Positions 8,340 through 16,900 of a DNA stretch of 64,000 bases are shown piece after piece. The translations under genes were made by a program, and so were the position numbers. This DNA comes from an uncultured Phascolarctobacterium sp. (lineage in GTDB: Bacteria; Bacillota; Negativicutes; Acidaminococcales; Acidaminococcaceae): assembly GCA_949299135.1 (NCBI GenBank), contig CASFZG010000016.1, forward strand, positions 1 through 64,000, written 5' to 3'. The notes beneath the pieces are model-generated. The model worked only from the letters and a program-made list of their open reading frames with translations, was not told where the DNA came from and did not search any database. Each line of letters begins with the position of its first letter. Within the stretch, counting starts at the first letter, position 1.

Positions 8340-8386
8340 TATGCACCTGAAATTCATAAAAATTCACGTTTTTATGTAAAAAATTA

Positions 8387-8415
8387 TTGACGGCATTGTG
8401 AAATTGTGGTAAAGT
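8387..8415 (+). promoter_or_regulatory. Promoter of the SLH porin gene
   Basis: TTGACG (8387-8392), 17-base spacer, TAAAGT (8410-8415). The start codon is about 160 bases downstream, giving a long 5' leader (about 8422-8574) typical of very highly expressed porin mRNAs. Confidence 0.65.
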
Positions 8416-8574
8416 GTACACATCTCCTGAAAGATTGGTGGAATAAGTATACCGATTATGGTTTCGGCGTGCAGAGGAAACACGGCAACTCGCGCATAAA
8501 CAAACAGCAAAGGTTTGCTTGCTCTGAAGATTCGACAGGGGGTAAAAAAATTATTTTCCCTGGAGGAATGAAAA

Positions 8575-9834
8575 ATGAAAAAATCTTTAGTTCTCGCTAT
8601 GGCTATGGCTCTTGGCGTAACTGCCAGCGCTTATGCCGCAAACCCCTTCTCCGATGTACCGGCTGGTCATTGGGCTTATGACGCTGTAAACAAACTGGCT
8701 GCAGCAGGCGTTGTTGACGGTTATCCCGACGGCACCTACGGCGGCGACAAACTGATGACCCGTTATGAAATGGCTCAGATTGTTGCTAAAGCTATGGCTA
8801 AAGGCGCTAACGTAGACAAACTGGCAGCAGAATTTGCTGACGAACTCGACAGCCTCGGCGTTCGCGTTGCTAACCTCGAGAAAAAAGCTGACAACGTAAA
8901 AATCACCGGTCAGTTCCGTGCATCTTACAAAGACCTCAGCGGCGACGTTGACGGCGACTCCGCTGCTCTGCGTTCCCGTCTGTGGGTAACCGGCCAGATT
9001 AACGAAGATTGGACTTACACCGGCATGTTCCAGAACACTCAGGACATCAGCAATGAATCCGGCGATGATGATGTTAAACTGAACCGTGCTTATGTTGAAG
9101 GCCGTGTTGGTGGCTTGGACGTAACCGCAGGCCGCTGGGATGAAGTAACCTTCACCGGTAACGTACTTGATTCCTATCTTGACGGCGTTAAAGTTTCCTA
9201 CGGCGACAAAGTAAAAGTATTCGGTTTGGCAGCTAAAGGCGCAAGCCATAATAACGATAATGTTGATTATTTGCTGGATTCCGAAGACCGTCTCTATGTT
9301 GCAGGTGTAACTGCTGACATGGGTGCAGTTGATGCTTATGCTGCTTATTTTAAAACTGATTCTTCTGTTGGTGCTCCTTATGCAGCAGCAGGCGATGTTC
9401 TTGATAAAGAAATCTGGAACGTAGGCGTAAGCTACAACTTTGCTCCGGACTTTACTCTTGCTGCTGAATATATGCGCGGCGATAAAGATTATTTTGACAC
9501 CGATAAAGACGGCTGGTATGCAGACCTCGCCTGGAAAGGCGCTTCCGCTGATGAACCGGGTTCCTATGGCCTGCATGTTGGCTACTTCGACCAGTCCGCT
9601 AACGCTTACCTCAGCCCGACCACTGATGGTTTCGTAGCTGGTACTTGGGATAAAAATGATGTTTTTGAAGTTGGCAGTGATGTATTCAGAACTGGTTACA
9701 AAGGCTGGAATGTTGGTGCAAGCTATGCATTTGCTAAAAACATCGTTGGCGTAGTTAACTACTATGACTTCGAATCCAAAGAAGGCGGCATTGACGCTGA
9801 AACCATCTTCTCCGAACTGTACTTCACTTTCTAA
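8575..9834 (+). CDS. SLH-domain outer-membrane porin (OmpM-like)
   Basis: 419 residues. Signal peptide 1-21 (ending AYA), SLH domain about 23-65 (FSDVPAGHWAYDAVNKLA ... GYPDGTYGG), a short coiled-coil linker (about 75-105, LAAEFADELDSLGVRVANLEKKA) and a beta-barrel from about 110 to a C-terminal aromatic end (ELYFTF). In Negativicutes this architecture is OmpM: the SLH domain binds modified peptidoglycan and tethers the outer membrane, which lacks Braun lipoprotein. RBS CTGGAGGAATG and codon use skewed to a few codons suggest very high expression. It stands alone between a promoter and a strong terminator. Confidence 0.93.
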   Translation: MKKSLVLAMAMALGVTASAYAANPFSDVPAGHWAYDAVNKLAAAGVVDGYPDGTYGGDKLMTRYEMAQIVAKAMAKGANVDKLAAEFADELDSLGVRVANLEKKADNVKITGQFRASYKDLSGDVDGDSAALRSRLWVTGQINEDWTYTGMFQNTQDISNESGDDDVKLNRAYVEGRVGGLDVTAGRWDEVTFTGNVLDSYLDGVKVSYGDKVKVFGLAAKGASHNNDNVDYLLDSEDRLYVAGVTADMGAVDAYAAYFKTDSSVGAPYAAAGDVLDKEIWNVGVSYNFAPDFTLAAEYMRGDKDYFDTDKDGWYADLAWKGASADEPGSYGLHVGYFDQSANAYLSPTTDGFVAGTWDKNDVFEVGSDVFRTGYKGWNVGASYAFAKNIVGVVNYYDFESKEGGIDAETIFSELYFTF

Positions 9835-9868
9835 TCTTAACCTTAATAAGTTTAATACGGAAAGCTTT

Positions 9869-9899
9869 AAAAGCGGATGGCTTATGCCATCCGCTTTTT
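9869..9899 (+). terminator. Terminator of the SLH porin gene
   Basis: AAAGCGGATGGC-TTAT-GCCATCCGCTTT, a 12-bp perfect stem with a 4-base loop and a trailing T-run. Confidence 0.92.
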
Positions 9900-10001
9900 G
9901 TATATCCGCGTAAGCGGAGGGTTTAATATAAAAAGAAAAGGCTTACTGCGTAATTTGTGAAATTTTATTTAAATTTTATACGCGGCGGCGAAAATAAAAC
10001 T

Positions 10002-10030
10002 TTGCTTATGCTATCATATTTTGGTATAAT
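10002..10030 (+). promoter_or_regulatory. Promoter of the small protein gene at 10063
   Basis: TTGCTT (10002-10007), 17-base spacer, TATAAT (10025-10030), preceded by TGG as an extended -10. Confidence 0.7.
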
Positions 10031-10062
10031 AAAAATACAAAGAATGATGGGAGTTGATTTTC

Positions 10063-10257
10063 ATGGCTGACGTATTCAATACCGTTTCCGGAAATAAAAT
10101 GTTTGAATTGAGGCAGGCTGTGCAGGAACTGCGCGAGCGCCTGAAAACCGAAGAAGACCCCGATATTATTGCTGAAATCAAAAAAGAAATTATGGAAAAG
10201 GAAACCAATTACAATATCCTTGCCGAGCGTTTGAAAGTACAGAGCCGCGGCATCTGA
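10063..10257 (+). CDS. Small coiled-coil protein, unknown function
   Basis: 64 residues from the ATG at 10063 (GGGAG 9 bases upstream); a TTG at 10054 is too near the RBS. The sequence is highly charged and predicted helical throughout (heptad-like QAVQELRERLKTEEDPDIIA), with no signal peptide or membrane segment, so cytosolic. It has its own promoter and a strong terminator, indicating a genuine single-gene transcript. I do not recognise a family. Confidence 0.75.
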   Translation: MADVFNTVSGNKMFELRQAVQELRERLKTEEDPDIIAEIKKEIMEKETNYNILAERLKVQSRGI

Positions 10258-10283
10258 TTCTGTAATTTTAGTAAGCACATTTA

Positions 10284-10320
10284 AACACTTACCGTTTATT
10301 AAAAACGGTAAGTGTTTTTT
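10284..10320 (+). terminator. Terminator of the small coiled-coil protein gene
   Basis: AACACTTACCGTTT and AAAACGGTAAGTGTT form a long stem with a short A/T loop, then T7. Confidence 0.92.
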
Positions 10321-10322
10321 TA

Positions 10323-10356
10323 TTGCCAATATGCAAAAAAAGTGATAAACTATCAC
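10323..10356 (+). promoter_or_regulatory. murA promoter with overlapping palindromic operator
   Basis: TTGCCA (10323-10328), 17-base spacer, TAAACT (10346-10351). A perfect palindrome GTGATA-AAC-TATCAC (10342-10356) straddles the -10, the typical position for a repressor operator. The regulator is not identifiable from the window. Confidence 0.65.
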
Positions 10357-10420
10357 AGAAAATATTTATTTTTAGAAGTCTGCCTTTTTATAGAATGGTT
10401 AAGAACAGGAGAGTTTGCAG

Positions 10421-11686
10421 TTGGAAAGATTGATAGTTAAAGGCGGCAACCGCCTTGTCGGCAGGGTTAAGACCAGCGGCGCCAAAAACGCTGTGCTGCC
10501 GATTATAGCTGCTTCTATTTTGGGCACGTCGCCCAGCAGGCTGGATGAAATACCTGCTTTGGAGGATGTGCGCACGATTTGCGCCGTTTTGGAATGCCTC
10601 GGCATTAAGGTTGACGCTTCCGAACCGAATGCGCTGAAGGTTGACAGCACGGAAATTACTTCGTGTGAAGCGCCGTATGAACTGGTGCGTTCCATGCGTG
10701 CTTCGTTCCTTGTAATGGGACCGCTGCTGGCGCGCAAGGGTTATGCGCGTATTTCCCAGCCGGGCGGCTGCGCAATCGGCACGCGCCCGATTGATTTGCA
10801 CCTGAAGGGTTTTGAAGCGCTGGGCGTTAAAATCGAGCAGGGGCATGGTTATATTGAAGCTTCCGCGCCGGACGGCATGGTGGGCGCTAACATTTACCTT
10901 GATTTTCCGAGCGTGGGCGCTACGGAAAACATTATGATGGCGGCTGCTATGGCCAAAGGCACGACGGTGCTGGAAAACCCCGCCGAAGAACCGGAAATTG
11001 TTGACCTTGCCAACTATCTGAACCAGATGGGCGCGCGTGTGCGCGGGGCAGGCACCAATATTATTACTATCGAAGGCGTCAGCGAACTGCACGGCGTACA
11101 GCATTCCGTTATTCCGGACCGCATTGAGGCGGGCACTTATATGATTGCCGCAGCAATGACGGGCGGCGATGTGATTATCGAAAACGTACTGCCGGAACAC
11201 CAGAAACCGCTGATTGCCAAGCTGCGTGAAGCGGGCGCGCTGGTTGAAGAAGATATCGACCGCATCCATGTCGCTTCCGACGGCAAATTGAAGGCTGTCG
11301 ATATTAAAACGCTGCCGTATCCGGGCTTCCCGACCGATATGCAGGCGCAGATGATGGCCATGCTTGCTATCGCCGAAGGGCGCAGCAAAGTAACCGAAAC
11401 TGTTTTTGAAAACCGTTTTATGCACGTTGTTGAGCTGAACCGCATGGGCGCGGACATTACCACCGACGGACGCAGCGCCGTTATTACCGGGCCTGCGCAT
11501 TTAACCGGCTGCACCGTAAGGGCAACCGACCTGCGTGCCGGTGCGGCGATGATTTTAGCCGGGCTGGTAGCGGAGGGCGCAACCGAAATTTGCGATATTT
11601 ACCACATTGACCGCGGCTACGAGGAGATTGTGGCCAAGCTGAGAAATTTGGGCGCGGATATTGAGCGCGTCGGCACGAAAGATTAA
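10421..11686 (+). CDS. murA: UDP-N-acetylglucosamine 1-carboxyvinyltransferase
   Basis: 421 residues starting at TTG 10421, which has AGGAGAG 7 bases before it (another TTG at 10415 is too close to the RBS). MurA transfers enolpyruvate from PEP to UDP-GlcNAc, the first committed step of peptidoglycan synthesis. Seen: the substrate-binding GAKNAVLP (about residues 20-27) and the loop GGCAIGTRP with Cys117, the residue alkylated by fosfomycin, so the enzyme should be fosfomycin-sensitive. mreB follows after 14 bases, probably as an operon. Confidence 0.95.
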   Translation: MERLIVKGGNRLVGRVKTSGAKNAVLPIIAASILGTSPSRLDEIPALEDVRTICAVLECLGIKVDASEPNALKVDSTEITSCEAPYELVRSMRASFLVMGPLLARKGYARISQPGGCAIGTRPIDLHLKGFEALGVKIEQGHGYIEASAPDGMVGANIYLDFPSVGATENIMMAAAMAKGTTVLENPAEEPEIVDLANYLNQMGARVRGAGTNIITIEGVSELHGVQHSVIPDRIEAGTYMIAAAMTGGDVIIENVLPEHQKPLIAKLREAGALVEEDIDRIHVASDGKLKAVDIKTLPYPGFPTDMQAQMMAMLAIAEGRSKVTETVFENRFMHVVELNRMGADITTDGRSAVITGPAHLTGCTVRATDLRAGAAMILAGLVAEGATEICDIYHIDRGYEEIVAKLRNLGADIERVGTKD

Positions 11687-11700
11687 AAGTAGGTGAAGAA

Positions 11701-12717
11701 ATGTTTTTTAACAGTGTTGATATAGGCATCGACCTTGGTACCGCCAACATTCTGGTGTACATCAAAGGCAAGGGCATCGTGTTTGACGAGCCTTCCGTAG
11801 TGGCAATTAACAAAAGCAAAAATAAAATTCTGGCTGTCGGCAACGAAGCGCGCGACATGATTGGCAAGGTTCCGGGCAATATTTCCGTAATCCGCCCGTT
11901 AAAAGAGGGCGTAATTGCCAACTATACCGTTACGCAGAAAATGCTGGAGTTTGTAGTGGCGCGCGTGGCAGGCAAAAGCTTTTTCAGCAAGCCGCGCATT
12001 ATGGTCAGCATCCCGACCGGCATTACTTCCGTTGAAAAACGTGCCGTGCTGGAAGCAGCCATGAACGCAGGCGCGTCCAAAACCTATCTTATCGAAGAAC
12101 CGCTGGCTGCGGCGCTGGGCGCAGGTCTTGACATCAGCGTACCGAGCGGCAGCATGGTTATTGATATCGGCGGCGGTACGACTGACATTGCCATTTTGAG
12201 CATGGGCGGCGTGGTTGTCGATTCTTCTATCCGCATTGGCGGCGATGCTTTTGACGACGCGATTGTGCGTTACGTTAAAAAAGTGCATAACGTGCTGATT
12301 GGCGAGCCGACGGCGGAAGAAATTAAAATTAAAGTGGCAACGGTACATTCCGAAGGGCGCAGCGACGCTATTGAAGTGCGCGGCCGCGACCTGGTAACCG
12401 GCATGCCGACTACCATTAAAGTAACTTCCGCAGATGCGCGCGCTGCTTTGCGCGAGCCTGTTTACAGCATGATTGCCACCATCCGCGGCGTATTGGAAAA
12501 ATGCCCGCCGGAACTTTCGGCAGACATTGTGGACAAGGGCATGGTGCTGACCGGCGGCGGTGCAATGCTGGACGGACTGGCACAGCTTTTGACCGACGAA
12601 ACCGGCATTAAAACCACGGTTGCGGAAAACCCGCTGGACTGCGTGGCGCTGGGCACCGGCAAAGCACTGAGCGAGCTGAACAATCTGCGCCCGGGTGCGG
12701 TTATCGGCAACGACTGA
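11701..12717 (+). CDS. mreB: Rod-shape determining actin homologue MreB
   Basis: 338 residues with the actin-fold ATPase motifs: phosphate-1 IGIDLGTANILVY, phosphate-2 MVIDIGGGTTDIAI and adenosine motif LTGGGAMLDGL. MreB filaments at the inner membrane direct lateral wall growth. mreC and mreD are not adjacent here, which fits a Firmicute Mbl/MreB paralogue linked to murA (as in the Bacillus murAA/mbl neighbourhood); MreB versus Mbl cannot be settled from sequence by eye. RBS AGGTGAAG. Confidence 0.93.
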   Translation: MFFNSVDIGIDLGTANILVYIKGKGIVFDEPSVVAINKSKNKILAVGNEARDMIGKVPGNISVIRPLKEGVIANYTVTQKMLEFVVARVAGKSFFSKPRIMVSIPTGITSVEKRAVLEAAMNAGASKTYLIEEPLAAALGAGLDISVPSGSMVIDIGGGTTDIAILSMGGVVVDSSIRIGGDAFDDAIVRYVKKVHNVLIGEPTAEEIKIKVATVHSEGRSDAIEVRGRDLVTGMPTTIKVTSADARAALREPVYSMIATIRGVLEKCPPELSADIVDKGMVLTGGGAMLDGLAQLLTDETGIKTTVAENPLDCVALGTGKALSELNNLRPGAVIGND

Positions 12718-12734
12718 TTGAAGATTAACTTTTG

Positions 12735-12766
12735 ATACACAGCCTGCGGGCTGTGTATTGTTTTTT
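12735..12766 (+). terminator. Terminator/attenuator between mreB and the glycosidase gene
   Basis: ATACACAGCC-TGCG-GGCTGTGTAT then TGTTTTTT. It ends only about 10 bases before the next RBS, so it could attenuate a read-through transcript. Confidence 0.82.
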
Positions 12767-12782
12767 GCACGGAGGTAAGAAG

Positions 12783-14183
12783 ATGTTGAAATTTTTAGGC
12801 AGGCTGGCGGCGGCTGCGCTGTTGGTTGTTGCTGTGCCGCTGGCGGCGATGGCGGCGGAGGTGCAGGACTTCCGTTTCAGCAGCGGGCCGAGCAGAATCC
12901 GTTTTGTTGTCGATGCGGACGGCAAAATTGAATACAAGGAAATTAAAAACACCAAAAAGCAGCTGGTGCTGGAACTGGACGCGGAGCTTGAGGACGATAT
13001 CGTTTCCAAAGTAAAGGACCCGATTATCAAAAAAGCACGCTTGCAGGAAAAGGGCGATAAAACGCGTCTTGTTATTGATTTGAACAGCGAAGCGCAGCAC
13101 AAGGTGCTGGTGCTGAAGAACCCCGACCGTCTGGTGCTGGATATTTTCCGCATCCGCGTGGAAAGCACCAAAAACGATATGGGCAAAGGGCTGACGCATA
13201 TTTACCGCCGCGAGGACATGAACGGCCTGCCGGTAGAGGTAAATATTTTAGAGATTGCCCCGAAGAACCGCTACACCTTAAAACCGTTCAGCGGCGCGGT
13301 AAATAAAAACGGGCGCGGCACTTTGCTGAAAGCCAGCAAGGCAGTGGGCGCGCGTGCAGCCGTTAACGCTTCGTATTTTGACGGCGACGGCTGGATTATC
13401 GGCAACTTGAAGCTGGACGGCGAATGGCTGGGTATGGAAAGCCAGCCGCGCAGCGCTTTTGTTGTTGCGGGCGGCAAACCGCAAATTATGCAGGATTTGG
13501 CGTACGAAGGGCGCGCCTTTTTCCCCAAACTCGGTACGTTCATCAACATCAAGGGCATTAACCGTGCGCGCATTGCTGGCGACGTTGTGTTGTACACGCA
13601 TTACTACGGACCTTCTACCAAAACCAACCAGTGGGGCTGCGAAGTCCGCATCGCCAATAACGGCGAAGTGACGGAAGTAAGCAAAAACGGCAACATGAAA
13701 ATCGACAAGGACAGCGTTGTTTTATCCGCCCACGGCGATGCAGCAAAAATTTTGGAGCGCGTGCAGGTTGGCGACCGTGTGCGCCTGCGTGAAACGCTGG
13801 GCAGCGAAAAGGCAGACGAGGCAGAGCTGGTGCTTGGTGCAGGGCCTTCGCTGGTAACAAACGGCAAGGCTGACGTGCGCAGCGCGGAAGAAAATATTGC
13901 CGGCGACATTGCGCGCGGGCGTGCGCCGCGTACGGCGATTGGCGTTAAAAAGGACGGCACCGTAATTTTGCTTGTTGTTGACGGGCGCAGCCGCAGCAGT
14001 GCGGGCATGAGCTTACAGGAGCTTGCCGATTACATGGTGAAGCTGGGCGCGGTGCAGGCGCTGAACTTTGACGGCGGCGGCAGCAGCGAGATGGTGCTGG
14101 ACGGCAAAATTTTAAATAACCCTTCCGACGGCAGGGAAAGGGCGGTCAGCGTTGGTTTGGGCGTGTTCCCCACCAAGGGCTGA
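12783..14183 (+). CDS. Secreted phosphodiester glycosidase (NAGPA) family protein with AMIN-like N-terminus
   Basis: 466 residues from the ATG at 12783 (GGAGGTAAGAAG upstream); the longer frame runs back through the terminator. Signal peptide 1-20 (ending AMAA). Residues about 22-120 resemble an AMIN domain (beta-rich, FRFSSGPSRIRFVV ... DRLVLDIFRI), which targets peptidoglycan or envelope polymers. Residues about 140-466 form the NAGPA domain, with AAVNASYFDGDGW, RAPRTAIGV, VVDGRS and LNFDGGGSSEMV motifs. NAGPA enzymes cleave sugar-1-phosphate diesters; in bacteria they are linked to wall teichoic acid or exopolysaccharide. In an LPS-bearing cell the substrate is open. Confidence 0.85.
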   Translation: MLKFLGRLAAAALLVVAVPLAAMAAEVQDFRFSSGPSRIRFVVDADGKIEYKEIKNTKKQLVLELDAELEDDIVSKVKDPIIKKARLQEKGDKTRLVIDLNSEAQHKVLVLKNPDRLVLDIFRIRVESTKNDMGKGLTHIYRREDMNGLPVEVNILEIAPKNRYTLKPFSGAVNKNGRGTLLKASKAVGARAAVNASYFDGDGWIIGNLKLDGEWLGMESQPRSAFVVAGGKPQIMQDLAYEGRAFFPKLGTFINIKGINRARIAGDVVLYTHYYGPSTKTNQWGCEVRIANNGEVTEVSKNGNMKIDKDSVVLSAHGDAAKILERVQVGDRVRLRETLGSEKADEAELVLGAGPSLVTNGKADVRSAEENIAGDIARGRAPRTAIGVKKDGTVILLVVDGRSRSSAGMSLQELADYMVKLGAVQALNFDGGGSSEMVLDGKILNNPSDGRERAVSVGLGVFPTKG

Positions 14184-14186
14184 CGC

Positions 14187-14215
14187 TTGCCAGAAAAATT
14201 TTTAAATAGTATAAT
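14187..14215 (+). promoter_or_regulatory. Promoter of the S55-domain gene
   Basis: TTGCCA (14187-14192), 17-base spacer, TATAAT (14210-14215). The transcript would carry a leader of about 100 bases. Confidence 0.75.
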
Positions 14216-14265
14216 ATAGCCATGCATGCCACGGCTGCGTGCGGCTGATTTGCTTAAAAAAGATT

Positions 14266-14298
14266 AAACCGGCGTGCGGCGTTTGCCCATGCCGGTTT
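14266..14298 (+). promoter_or_regulatory. Leader hairpin upstream of the S55-domain gene
   Basis: AAACCGGCGTG (14266-14276) pairs with CATGCCGGTTT (14288-14298), 11 bp with one G-U, followed by TTGCGTT. It lies between the promoter and the start codon, so it could act as an attenuator; no ligand-binding fold is recognised. Confidence 0.45.
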
Positions 14299-14319
14299 TG
14301 CGTTATTGATGAGGGTTTT

Positions 14320-15999
14320 ATGAAAACGAAAAAATTACTGCTTACTTTTATTTTTAATATTCTGCTTTTAATAAGCCTGCCTTTAGTGTGCGCCGCCAAC
14401 GTGCCGCTGATGCCGGTAGAGGACGTGCGCCCCGGCATGCACGGTACCGGCAAGACTGTTATCAGCGGTGAAACGGTTGAAAATTTTGACGTGGAAGTTA
14501 TCGGTGTTACCGGCAGTGAGGCAACGGGTTACAGCATCCTTGTGCGCACAAGCGGCGATTTGATTGAAAAAAGCGGCGGCGTGGCGCAGGGCATGAGCGG
14601 CAGCCCGGTGTATATTAACGGGCGTCTGGTCGGCGCCGTTGCCTTCGGCAAGGAATTTAACGACCCGCATTACTGCTTTTTAACGCCTATCGGGCAGATG
14701 CTGGATTTATTGAACGAGGCAAGCCCGCGCCCGTCGGAGTTCATCCCCAAAAGCACGGTGCTGATGGCGGGCGGCTTTACCGGCAAAGGGCTGGATTACT
14801 TAAATGAAAAACTTGCTCCGCTGGGCTTGGAAGCAACCGGCGCAGGCGGCAGCGGTGATTTTACATCGACAAAACCGCTGGAACCGGGCAGTGCAATAGG
14901 CGTTTCGCTGATTCGCGGCGATATCCGCCTGGGGGCGCTGGGCACAATAACGTGGATGGGTGATGACGGCAGCCTGCTGGCGTTTGGACACCCGTTTATG
15001 CAGCGCGGCGACAGCAATTACTTTTTGGACAGGGTGTGGATTTTAACCTCGCTGCCCAATTTGCAGAGCGCGTATAAGGTCGGCAACCTTGGCGAAACCA
15101 TCGGCACGGTTACGCAGGACCGCAGTGCGGGCATTGCCGCCAAAATCGGCGCGCAGCCGAAGGTGATACCCATGTACGTTGCGGTGACGGACACCAGCCG
15201 CGGCGTTAACGGCAGCGCGCGCACGGAACTGATTGACGACGATGCGCTTTTGCCTGCGATGGTTGACGCCGTTACCTATAACACCGTTACGCGCGTGGCG
15301 GACAGGGAAGGCGGCGGCACGGCGCGCTTTGACTTCCGTATCGACGGGCGCAGCGCAGGCGGCGAACAGATTTTGATTAAGCGCGAGAATATGTATTACG
15401 CCGATACCGGCATTTTGAAAATGATCAGCCAGGAGCTGGTGCAGGCGGCAACTTTGCTGGCGCAGAATAAATTTGAAAAGATTGACATTTATAATATTGA
15501 GGCGAATGTCGCCGTCGGCACGGAGCCGGAGGTGGCGGAAATTGTTGCCGCACACCCGCAGAAGCTGGAGGTACGCGCCGGTGAGGTGCTGAACATCGAC
15601 GTGGAATTGCAGCCCTACCGCGCGGCGAAAATTACCAAAACGGTGCAGTTTACCGTGCCCAAACAGCAGCGCGCGGGCAAACTGGCGCTTAACGTACGCG
15701 GCGGCAGCAGCCTGGCGTGGATGCAGGAAATGATGAAACGCCAGCAGGAGGAAGGCATACCGGCTGCCAAACAGCCGCAGCGCCGTACCTTAAAAGATTT
15801 TATTGCCGATATCAACAACGCGGACCAGAATAATGAAATCATCGTCGATATCGCCGCGCTGCCCGACCCGGACATGATGGTGCAGCAGCAGGACGCAGGT
15901 TTTGCGGCAGCTTTGCAGGGCACGCCCGCCAAGCAGAAAACCACGATGAACTTTATCGTGGACGGCACGGCTGATATTATGGTTGACGTTATTGACTAA
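14320..15999 (+). CDS. SpoIVB-type peptidase S55 domain protein
   Basis: 559 residues from the ATG at 14320 (GAGGG upstream). Signal peptide 1-26 sends it across the inner membrane. Residues about 30-250 match the SpoIVB S55 serine-peptidase domain, with the GMSGSP motif at 91-96 and a GHPF segment near residue 225. Sporulation SpoIVB has an N-terminal PDZ domain that is absent here, and the ~300-residue C-terminal region (charged, with a QMMKRQQEE-like helical stretch) is unrelated. It therefore looks like an envelope protease or former protease placed next to the Mla operon rather than a sporulation factor. Substrate unknown. Confidence 0.8.
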   Translation: MKTKKLLLTFIFNILLLISLPLVCAANVPLMPVEDVRPGMHGTGKTVISGETVENFDVEVIGVTGSEATGYSILVRTSGDLIEKSGGVAQGMSGSPVYINGRLVGAVAFGKEFNDPHYCFLTPIGQMLDLLNEASPRPSEFIPKSTVLMAGGFTGKGLDYLNEKLAPLGLEATGAGGSGDFTSTKPLEPGSAIGVSLIRGDIRLGALGTITWMGDDGSLLAFGHPFMQRGDSNYFLDRVWILTSLPNLQSAYKVGNLGETIGTVTQDRSAGIAAKIGAQPKVIPMYVAVTDTSRGVNGSARTELIDDDALLPAMVDAVTYNTVTRVADREGGGTARFDFRIDGRSAGGEQILIKRENMYYADTGILKMISQELVQAATLLAQNKFEKIDIYNIEANVAVGTEPEVAEIVAAHPQKLEVRAGEVLNIDVELQPYRAAKITKTVQFTVPKQQRAGKLALNVRGGSSLAWMQEMMKRQQEEGIPAAKQPQRRTLKDFIADINNADQNNEIIVDIAALPDPDMMVQQQDAGFAAALQGTPAKQKTTMNFIVDGTADIMVDVID

Positions 16000-16031
16000 A
16001 ATTTTACAAAGAGATTTTACAAAATCGTTAA

Positions 16032-16068
16032 AAAGCAGTGATTCCCATAAGCAGGGAATCTTTGCTTT
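16032..16068 (+). terminator. Terminator after the S55-domain gene
   Basis: GATTCCC (16040-16046) pairs with GGGAATC (16054-16060); the stem continues after a small internal loop with AAAGCA/TGCTTT. Followed by T-rich sequence. Confidence 0.7.
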
Positions 16069-16120
16069 ATGTTGAATTATATAACAATAGCTTAAAAATT
16101 TTGGGGAAAGGACGAGGCCG

Positions 16121-16891
16121 ATGCTGAAAGATATTTGTGCCGCGGTGGGCAGATATACCATTACCGCGTGTGAAAATACCGGGCGTATTATGCAGCTGTT
16201 TCTGGATACGGCGGCGCGCCTGAAATATGCCAATGCCCGCGAAACGGTGCGGCAGATGGCGCGGCTCGGCGCGGATTCTCTGCCCATTGTTCTGATGACG
16301 ATTCTGTTTACCGGCATGGTTTTTGCCTTGCAGACGGCGACGGAATTTGTGCGTTTCGGCGCTGCTTCATCCGTCGGCGGTATTGTTGCCATCGCGCTGG
16401 GGCGCGAGCTGGTGCCGGTGCTGACGGGCGTTGTTGTGGCCGGGCGCATAGGCGCTGCCATTGCGGCGGAGCTTGGCACGATGAAGGTTACGGAACAGAT
16501 TGATGCTTTGAAGGTTATGGCGACAAACCCGATAACCTACCTTGTGGTGCCGCGCTTTTTAGCGGCGGTGCTGATGATGCCCGTACTGATTGTGTTTGCC
16601 AACGGCATCGGCAATGTCGGCGGCTGGGTGGTTGCGCATTATTACGCAGGCATCAGCAATTTTACCTATATCAATTCCATTAAAGTGTTTGCCGATATTT
16701 TTGACGTTACCGGCGGCATGATAAAAAGCATGGTTTTCGGCGGCATTATCGCCATTGTGGCCAGCCATAAGGGGCTTGGCGCAAAGCAGGGCGCTGAAGG
16801 CGTAGGCCTTGCGACAACGGAATCCGTAGTGCTTTCGATAATTTTGATTTTTATTGCCAACTATTTTTTGTCGGCAGTGCTTTATGTATGA
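16121..16891 (+). CDS. mlaE: MlaE-family lipid ABC permease
   Basis: 256 residues, PF02405 family. Five to six hydrophobic helices; the conserved segment ALGRELVPVLTGVVVAGRIGAAIAAELGTMKVTEQIDAL is the MlaE hallmark. It forms the inner-membrane core of an MCE lipid transporter with MlaF and MlaD. RBS AAAGGACGAGG. First gene of mlaE-mlaF-mlaD, 10 bases from mlaF. Confidence 0.93.
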   Translation: MLKDICAAVGRYTITACENTGRIMQLFLDTAARLKYANARETVRQMARLGADSLPIVLMTILFTGMVFALQTATEFVRFGAASSVGGIVAIALGRELVPVLTGVVVAGRIGAAIAAELGTMKVTEQIDALKVMATNPITYLVVPRFLAAVLMMPVLIVFANGIGNVGGWVVAHYYAGISNFTYINSIKVFADIFDVTGGMIKSMVFGGIIAIVASHKGLGAKQGAEGVGLATTESVVLSIILIFIANYFLSAVLYV

Positions 16892-16900
16892 GGTTCAGTA

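Noticed and set aside
8587-9576. A 329-codon minus-strand open frame opposite the SLH porin
   Set aside because: Shadow caused by the biased codon use of the highly expressed porin gene.
10388-11500. A 370-codon minus-strand open frame opposite murA
   Set aside because: It lies wholly antisense to an unmistakable murA, has no RBS and shows His/Arg/Asn-rich composition typical of antisense reading.
14320-15999. Evidence of sporulation from the SpoIVB-like gene
   Set aside because: The PDZ domain is absent and no other sporulation gene lies in the window; the YjiG/SpmB-like protein is also a general transporter-type family.
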